The notes beneath the pieces were generated by a model. The model saw only the letters and a list, made by a program, of their open reading frames with translations. It did not search any database and was not told the origin of the DNA. From positions 1 through 64,000 of the forward strand of contig JAPKZQ010000028.1 of the NCBI GenBank assembly GCA_026393675.1: a DNA stretch of 64,000 nucleotides, written 5' to 3'. Below, piece by piece: positions 58,972 to 64,000 of the stretch. Position 1 is the stretch's first letter. Each line of letters begins with the position of its first letter. This DNA is from Acidobacteriota bacterium (GTDB lineage: Bacteria; Acidobacteriota; Vicinamibacteria; Vicinamibacterales; JAKQTR01). A program made the translations under genes and the position numbers.

Positions 58972-60230
58972 AGCCTCAACCGCCGGCGTTCGAAGAACAT
59001 CGCGAGTCCAACCGTCGCCAGACCCCAGGCCCAGGTCACGGTCAGACGACCCCCCAGTTGCGCGAGCGGCAATTTATGTATGAGCACGTCAATGAATCCC
59101 TGCTGTGCCGCGCCGTTGGGGACAAGCGTCGCCACGCTGCGAAGGAAGGGCGGAAACTGCTCGGCCGGCACGAACGATCCGCCGACCAGCGACAGCAGCA
59201 TCACCACGACGCCGCCGACAAACGACGCGCTACGGTCACTCTTCGCCAGGCTGATCGACAGCAGGTGCAGGCCGGAAGCGAAGATCGCGAATCCGACGCC
59301 AATCGTCAACAGCGCGATCGGATCGCGAAGCTGGATCCGGAACACGATGGCCCCGAGGGCCGCCAGGACGAGCAGCAGGGCCAGCATCGCGACGACCATG
59401 AAGATCACCCCGGCGAGGACCACCGCCCCGCCCGACACCGGTGTGATGGCAATGCGCCGCTGCAACCCCTTCATCCGATCGCGCAGGAGCCGCATCGCCA
59501 GCGACTGCGCGATGAACATCAACGCGAACACCACCAGGCCGGGAAACACGTACGCGAAGAACAGTTTCGGATCGTTGCCGAATCCCGTGTTCGCTTCCGT
59601 CTCACCCGGACGGATGACGCCGACCTTCATGTTCTGAAGGCCCTGCAGGCTGACCATCCGGCGTCCGGCTTCGAAGAACCCGCGGGACACCTCAGCCACC
59701 TCATCGGAGGTCGGTTCTCGTTGCGCGTCGACGTAGCTCTTGATCCGCCTGATCGGCTCAATCGCCTGTGCGTAGAGCCCGTTGCCGATGACAACCGTCA
59801 TCTCGAGCATGCTCTTCGCGATGTCGGGCCCGATGCTCTGGATGGGGTTCTTGTACAGCACGAGTTCGGAAGGCCTGCCGGCCAGCAGATTGTCCTGAAA
59901 GCCTTTGGGAACGACGATGAGCGCGGCCGCCTGGCTCTTCTTGAACAGGCGTGTCGCCTCATCTCGGGTGGCGACGTGCGCCAGCTCGAACATGTCCTTG
60001 ACCGGGCTGCCGGCAAACACCTGCGGCACCGCACCAGACGCGAACGAGCCGTCCTCGTCGAGGAAGAGCACTTTGGTCGGCGGTAGTTTTCCGGCGGCGG
60101 CGGTTTGGCCGAATGCGCCGTACTCAATGAGGGCGATGGTCAGCGGAATGGCCACCAACAGCAGGATCAACCCCGGGTTGCGAATCACCCGGCGAAGATG
60201 ATGCCACGCGATGATGACCGCTGCGTTCAT
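58968..60230 (-). CDS. ABC-2 type transporter permease, first subunit
   Basis: A 420-residue permease of the same type: helix at about 13-33 (VIRNPGLILLLVAIPLTIALIEY), extracytoplasmic domain to about 220 and then LAMRLLRDRMKGLQRRIAITPVSGGAVVLAGV with five more helices. The pattern LVGGSFVPAEQFPPFLR is characteristic. It is first of the permease pair; the ATPase gene lies upstream, separated by 247 bases of repeat-rich DNA. Confidence 0.88.
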   Translation of the reverse strand: MNAAVIIAWHHLRRVIRNPGLILLLVAIPLTIALIEYGAFGQTAAAGKLPPTKVLFLDEDGSFASGAVPQVFAGSPVKDMFELAHVATRDEATRLFKKSQAAALIVVPKGFQDNLLAGRPSELVLYKNPIQSIGPDIAKSMLEMTVVIGNGLYAQAIEPIRRIKSYVDAQREPTSDEVAEVSRGFFEAGRRMVSLQGLQNMKVGVIRPGETEANTGFGNDPKLFFAYVFPGLVVFALMFIAQSLAMRLLRDRMKGLQRRIAITPVSGGAVVLAGVIFMVVAMLALLLVLAALGAIVFRIQLRDPIALLTIGVGFAIFASGLHLLSISLAKSDRSASFVGGVVVMLLSLVGGSFVPAEQFPPFLRSVATLVPNGAAQQGFIDVLIHKLPLAQLGGRLTVTWAWGLATVGLAMFFERRRLRL

Positions 60231-60265
60231 GGTCTCTTGTTTCTCTTAACGAGCCCCTTGCCTGC

Positions 60266-60312
60266 GGGACGACGGTTCCTCCGCGTCCCCGCTCACGCAA
60301 GCCGGCAAAACC
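60266..60312. repeat. 47-bp interspersed repeat, copy 2
   Basis: Identical to 3775-3821 over 47 bases and in the same orientation. It lies between the ATPase gene and the first permease gene of the exporter operon. Confidence 0.85.
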
Positions 60313-60326
60313 CGCGTTCAGAAGAA

Positions 60327-60411
60327 ACACTCCCGGAGTGTTGTGACGGACAGGCTCCTCCGGGATCGCCACGCTCCAGCGTGGCCAGGACGCGGGCCTG
60401 GCTGAAGCCCG
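60327..60411. repeat. Cluster of three short hairpins within the exporter operon
   Basis: Perfect inverted repeats lie in a row: AACACTC/GAGTGTT (60327-60343), CCACGCT/AGCGTGG (60369-60384) and CGGGC/GCCCG (60393-60411). They may attenuate transcription between the ATPase and permease genes or be remains of mobile palindromes. Confidence 0.55.
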
Positions 60412-60477
60412 GCGGTCCCAGGAAATCGCCCGTTGCACGACCCTACCGAATCCCGAACCCCGAATCCCAGATTCCGT

Positions 60478-61404
60478 CTATTCTCTGAGTTCTCGTCCGG
60501 TCATTTTGATAAACAGGCTCTCGAGGCTCGGTTGGCGGATGGCCACCTCGCGCACCGAGCCGAGACTACCCGCGATCGCCAGGATCCCAGCCAGATGCTG
60601 TTCGGCGTGCTGCACGGTCAACAGGAGCTCGGCATCCGACGCCTTGAGCAGCTCGTATTCGGGATGCTGCTGCAGTTCGCGCGTCACCGCGTCGGCTCTG
60701 AACACACCGCGCAAGGCGATAATCTCGCGGGCGCCGGCGGCCTCGCGCAGTTCCTGCAGTGTGCCTTCGACCAGAATCGTGCCGTGATCGATGATGCCGA
60801 GGCGGTCGCAGAGCCGTTCGGCCTCGTCAAGATAGTGCGTGGTGTAGACCACGGCGGCTCCGGCCGACGCGATCGTGCGCACCAGGTCGAGGATGCTCGC
60901 GCGCGTCTGCGGGTCGAGGCCGACGGTCGGCTCGTCCATCAGGACGACTTTGGGATCGTGTACCAATCCGGCGGCGATGTTCAGCCGCCTGAGCATGCCG
61001 CCCGAGTAGCCCTCAATCGGTTCCTTGGCGCGGTCGGCCAGACTGACGCGCTCCAGTACGCGATCGATGCGCGCGTCCAGATCGGCTCCCGAGAGCCCGT
61101 AGAGCTGCCCGAAGAACTTCAGGTTATCGCGCGCCGAGAACTCCGTGTAGAGCGCCACCTCTTGTGGGACGACCCCGAGCACGCGCCGGGCGTCAACCGG
61201 CCGCTGCGCAATGTCGATTCCATCGAGGCTTGCCTGCCCGGCATCCGGTTTCACCAATCCGCAGAGGATGCCAATCGTGGTCGACTTGCCGGCCCCGTTT
61301 GGCCCGAGCAGGCCATAGATCTCGCCGGCCGTGACGTGGAACGAGATCCCCTTGAGCGCCTCGTTGTCGCCGAATTTCTTGCGGAGGTTGGTGACGTCAA
61401 TCAC
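60478..61404 (-). CDS. ABC transporter ATP-binding protein (DrrA-like)
   Basis: A 308-residue ATPase. Walker A GLLGPNGAGKST, Q-loop VVPQEVALY, signature YSGGMLRRLNIAAGL, Walker B VVLMDEPTVGLD and H-loop YTTHYLDEAERL are complete. The extra C-terminal 90 residues (EGTLQELREAAGA to SLESLFIKMTGRELRE) are typical for DrrA-type exporters. No ATG is available where homology begins; GTG 61404 (MIDVTNLRKKFG) is the start. It drives the two permeases downstream. Confidence 0.93.
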   Translation of the reverse strand: MIDVTNLRKKFGDNEALKGISFHVTAGEIYGLLGPNGAGKSTTIGILCGLVKPDAGQASLDGIDIAQRPVDARRVLGVVPQEVALYTEFSARDNLKFFGQLYGLSGADLDARIDRVLERVSLADRAKEPIEGYSGGMLRRLNIAAGLVHDPKVVLMDEPTVGLDPQTRASILDLVRTIASAGAAVVYTTHYLDEAERLCDRLGIIDHGTILVEGTLQELREAAGAREIIALRGVFRADAVTRELQQHPEYELLKASDAELLLTVQHAEQHLAGILAIAGSLGSVREVAIRQPSLESLFIKMTGRELRE

Positions 61405-61444
61405 AGAAGAGCACCTGGTGTCCAAGGATGCCGCCGATACTCGT

Positions 61445-61540
61445 CTGGATGCCGGCTTCCGCCGGCATGACGAATCACCCGAAGCCATCGTGCCTACTAC
61501 CCGGTACGCGTCATTCCGGCGAACGCCGGAATCCAGCCTG
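61445..61540. repeat. Inverted pair of REP-like palindromes
   Basis: ATGCCGGC-TTCC-GCCGGCAT (61449-61468) and ATTCCGGC-GAAC-GCCGGAAT (61513-61532) are hairpins of the same family with flanking CTGGA and GACG in opposite orientation. This type of palindrome is widespread between genes in many bacteria. The pair lies upstream of the ABC ATPase. Confidence 0.7.
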
Positions 61541-61674
61541 GCAATCAAACGATACGCCTTGCCATCATTCTTGCAGTGACGAAATTGCTGGGTGACACGT
61601 GGTGACGTGCCGCCACCACATAGATGAGACGGAACCGGAGGATCGCATGTTCCCGGGACGTGGCAGCACGAGCC

Positions 61675-62868
61675 CTATTCGCGCGTGATTCTCGGCTTCA
61701 TCAGCGCCACCATGGCCTGCACGCCCAGCACTGGACCCGGCAGAATCACCAGGAACGCCCACTGCCATCCAACCCACGCGGCCGCCGCTGACGTCAGCCT
61801 GATCGAGAACATCGTCAACAGGAATCCCAGGCACGTCTGAACGGTCAGCGCCGTGCCAATGTAATCGTCAGCACTGGTTTCGGAGATGATGGCCGAGAAC
61901 TGCGCCGAGTCGGCGACGACAGCGAATCCCCAGATGCCGACCAGCAGGAGCAGCACGAGGTACGGCGCGCTGAATGCCGCCGCCGTGAGCGCGCAGCACG
62001 TGGCGCTCGCCATCATCGCCCAGGCCGCGACCCTGGCGCGGCCGACGCGGTCGGCCCAGAAGCCGGCCACGACGCATCCGGCCGCGCCGGCACCGAGGGC
62101 CACAAACGCCGCCAGCGATCCCAGATGATCGGCGGCCGCCCTGCCCTGCAGGTGCATCGCCGCGGCGACGTAGATGCCGACCCAGGTCCACATGGCGTAG
62201 AGCTCCCACATGTGCCCGAGATATCCGAGGATGCCGAGCCGCGTGCCGCGCTTTGTAAAGACCGCGATCGCCGCTGACGGATTGAATGGCGCGCTGGCCG
62301 ACACGAACGGGCCGTCGCGAACGGTGAGCGCCACGAGCAGACCGCCTGCGCAGGCGAACCAGGACGACATCAGCATCATCGATCGCCACGTCCCGTCCGA
62401 CACGGCGGCGAGCAGGTACGGCAGCGCCTTGCCAAGCGTCAGGCACCCGACCAGGATCCCGAGCGCCGCGCCGCGCCGCTCCCGGAACCACCCGGCTGCA
62501 ATCTTCATCGCGGGTGGATAGACGAGCGCAAGCGCCGATCCTGTCGCGAATCGCCAGGCCACGGCTTCACCCGGCGACGATGCCACGGTCACCAGCGCGT
62601 TGGCGCCGGCCGCCGCAACGCAACCCATCGCGAACACCCAGCGGGCGCTCATCAGGTCCGCAAGATTCAAAAAAGCGCTCACGAGCGTCCCGGCCACAAA
62701 GCCGCCCTGCACGGCCATGGTGAGCCATGCGGCCTGAGCGCTGTCCAGGTGGTATTCGGCGACGATGCCGCTGGTCACCGCGGTCGCCGAGAACCACGGC
62801 GTCATACCCAGCAGCTCTGCCAGTCCCAGCAGCGCCAGCATGCGCCACGCCTGTTGTTGGTTTCCCAT
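61675..62868 (-). CDS. MFS transporter
   Basis: A 397-residue transporter with twelve membrane helices. The loop after helix 2 reads LADLMSARWVF and the one after helix 4 WFRERRGAALGILVGC, both in the place of major facilitator signatures. The start has MTPWFSATAVTSGIVAEYH. It is divergent from the M16 peptidase with 50 bases between the starts. Substrate unknown; the type resembles nitrate/nitrite- or cyanate-like permeases only loosely. Confidence 0.88.
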   Translation of the reverse strand: MGNQQQAWRMLALLGLAELLGMTPWFSATAVTSGIVAEYHLDSAQAAWLTMAVQGGFVAGTLVSAFLNLADLMSARWVFAMGCVAAAGANALVTVASSPGEAVAWRFATGSALALVYPPAMKIAAGWFRERRGAALGILVGCLTLGKALPYLLAAVSDGTWRSMMLMSSWFACAGGLLVALTVRDGPFVSASAPFNPSAAIAVFTKRGTRLGILGYLGHMWELYAMWTWVGIYVAAAMHLQGRAAADHLGSLAAFVALGAGAAGCVVAGFWADRVGRARVAAWAMMASATCCALTAAAFSAPYLVLLLLVGIWGFAVVADSAQFSAIISETSADDYIGTALTVQTCLGFLLTMFSIRLTSAAAAWVGWQWAFLVILPGPVLGVQAMVALMKPRITRE

Positions 62869-62918
62869 GTGCCGCGATTGCCGATACGATGAGTCGGGTG
62901 AAGTGACAATCCTACGCG

Positions 62919-64000
62919 ATGACGAACATGGAGAGCCAGTCCATCGACATTCCCTTTCGCAAGCACATCCTCGGTAACCGGCTGCAGGTGATTATCCACG
63001 AGGATCACGCCTGCCCGCTGGCTGCCGTCAATCTCTGGTACCACGTCGGATCGAAAAACGAGGTGGCCGGCCGCACGGGCTTCGCACATCTGTTCGAGCA
63101 CCTGATGTTTGAAGCCTCGAAGCACTTCGGCACGACCTACTTCGAGCTGCTGCAGAGAGCGGGAGGCCAGATCAACGGGTCGACCAACACCGACCGCACG
63201 AATTACTGGGAGCTGGTGCCGTCGAATGCCCTGGAACTGGCGCTGTGGATGGAATCGGATCGCATGATGCACATGCTGCCGAGCCTGACGGCCACGGCGT
63301 TTGAGACCCAGCGCGATGTCGTCTTGAACGAGCGCCGCCAGAACTACGAGAACCGGCCGTACGGATTGGCGATCGTCGCGCTCACGGAGGCATTGTTTCC
63401 TGCCGATCATCCGTACCACTGGATCACGATCGGTGCACCGGCCGATCTCCGCAGCGCGACACTTGTCGATGTGCAGGCGTTCTTTCGTCAGTTCTACCAT
63501 CCGGCCAACGCATCGCTGGCGATCGCGGGCGACGTCGATCCAGACGCCGTGCTCGACCTGGTCAACGACTACTTCGGGGCCTGCCCAGCGGGCGAGGCCC
63601 CGCCGGCAGTCGCCCCGGCGCCCGCGCGCGCGACCGCCTCGCGTCGCGTCCTGGAGGACCGCGTCGAACTGCCGCGTCTCCACTCGGCGTGGCTCACGCC
63701 CGCCCTCTTCGCCGATGGCGATGCCGATCTCGACCTGGCGTCCGACATTCTCGCCGGCGGCAAACCGTCCCGGCTGTACCGGCGCCTGGTGTACGAGGAG
63801 CGAATCGCCACCGATGTGAGCGCGTCACAGAACTCCCGCGAGCTCGGCGGATTCTTCGCGGTTACGGTGACCGCAGTCCCAGGTGTTGGCCTCGACGTCA
63901 TCGAGCGGGCGGTCGTTGGCGAGTTGGCGGCGTTCGCGCGGGAAGGGCCAAGCCAGGACGAACTGGCTCGTGTGAAGGCGCTGACCGAGACGGCATTCGT
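62919..64000 (+). CDS. M16 family zinc peptidase, partial (cut by the right edge)
   Basis: The plus frame from ATG 62919 encodes MTNMESQSIDIPFRKHILGN and so on, 360 residues to the window end without a stop. The inverted zinc motif is HLFEH (H57, E60, H61), and the third ligand E138 lies in VLNERRQNYENRPYG, exactly 77 residues after H61 as in pitrilysin-type enzymes. RAGGQINGSTNTDRTNYWE is the substrate-strand motif. The C-terminal part (AWLTPALFADGDADLDLASDIL) starts the second half-barrel. No signal peptide is seen, but many bacterial members are exported or membrane-linked. ATG 62928 is an alternative start. TGACAAT at 62904-62910 may be an extended -10, giving an almost leaderless message. 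Confidence 0.93.
   Translation, partial: MTNMESQSIDIPFRKHILGNRLQVIIHEDHACPLAAVNLWYHVGSKNEVAGRTGFAHLFEHLMFEASKHFGTTYFELLQRAGGQINGSTNTDRTNYWELVPSNALELALWMESDRMMHMLPSLTATAFETQRDVVLNERRQNYENRPYGLAIVALTEALFPADHPYHWITIGAPADLRSATLVDVQAFFRQFYHPANASLAIAGDVDPDAVLDLVNDYFGACPAGEAPPAVAPAPARATASRRVLEDRVELPRLHSAWLTPALFADGDADLDLASDILAGGKPSRLYRRLVYEERIATDVSASQNSRELGGFFAVTVTAVPGVGLDVIERAVVGELAAFAREGPSQDELARVKALTETAF

Overview
The window is one stretch of a GC-rich bacterial chromosome with dense operons and no tRNA, rRNA, CRISPR array, phage gene or intact insertion sequence that I can see. The gene set points to Acidobacteriota, probably a Vicinamibacteria-like lineage: an M13 metallopeptidase, a 'VWFA-related' secreted protein, paired TPR/PD40 beta-propeller proteins with histidine kinases, and many ABC exporters. 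This placement is inferred from protein style only; no marker gene is present.

Layout. 1-1029: RCC1-repeat protein running off the left edge, apparently frameshifted. 1688-3724: secreted M13 peptidase flanked by palindromes. 4040-6803: ABC exporter pair and a VapB antitoxin whose VapC partner is reduced to about 30 codons. 6994-8565: VWFA-related secreted protein. 8740-16602: cysteine-free ArsR-type regulator translationally coupled to six genes of a Hyf/complex-I-like membrane complex; its large subunit lacks all four nickel-binding cysteines, so it is not a hydrogenase. 16665-20437: overlapping ppk1 and ppx. 20628-30988: two tandem copies of a three-gene cassette (histidine kinase, OmpR-type regulator, TPR/PD40 propeller). 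31096-34611: nadA-nadC-nadB with REP-like palindromes. 34634-38352: small membrane protein, alpha/beta hydrolase, CoA-binding protein, small protein, amidase. 38380-57439: cell-surface polysaccharide region (O-antigen ligase, Wzm/Wzt exporter, three GT2 glycosyltransferases, a WecA-FlaA1N fusion, DUF2142 membrane protein), interleaved with two large secreted enzymes that share a repeated C-terminal module. 57856-61404: two-permease ABC-2 exporter with its ATPase. 61675-64000: MFS transporter divergent from an M16 peptidase cut by the right edge.

How the genes work together. The Hyf-like complex has a Q-site-side small subunit with intact Fe-S ligands, two antiporter-like subunits and a quinone-module-like membrane arm, so an ion-translocating redox role is plausible, but its substrate is unknown. 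The PPK1/Ppx pair turns polyphosphate over. The two sensory cassettes look like one duplicated signalling unit. The surface region makes and exports a glycan and decorates the envelope with repeat proteins. Four or five genes (nadA, both kinases, arsR, perhaps the M16 peptidase) have an extended -10 promoter placed so close to the start codon that their mRNAs should be leaderless or nearly so.

The strongest candidates for something undescribed are the nickel-less Hyf-like complex, the nine-copy FPDC module shared by two unrelated secreted enzymes, and the duplicated kinase/regulator/propeller cassette.
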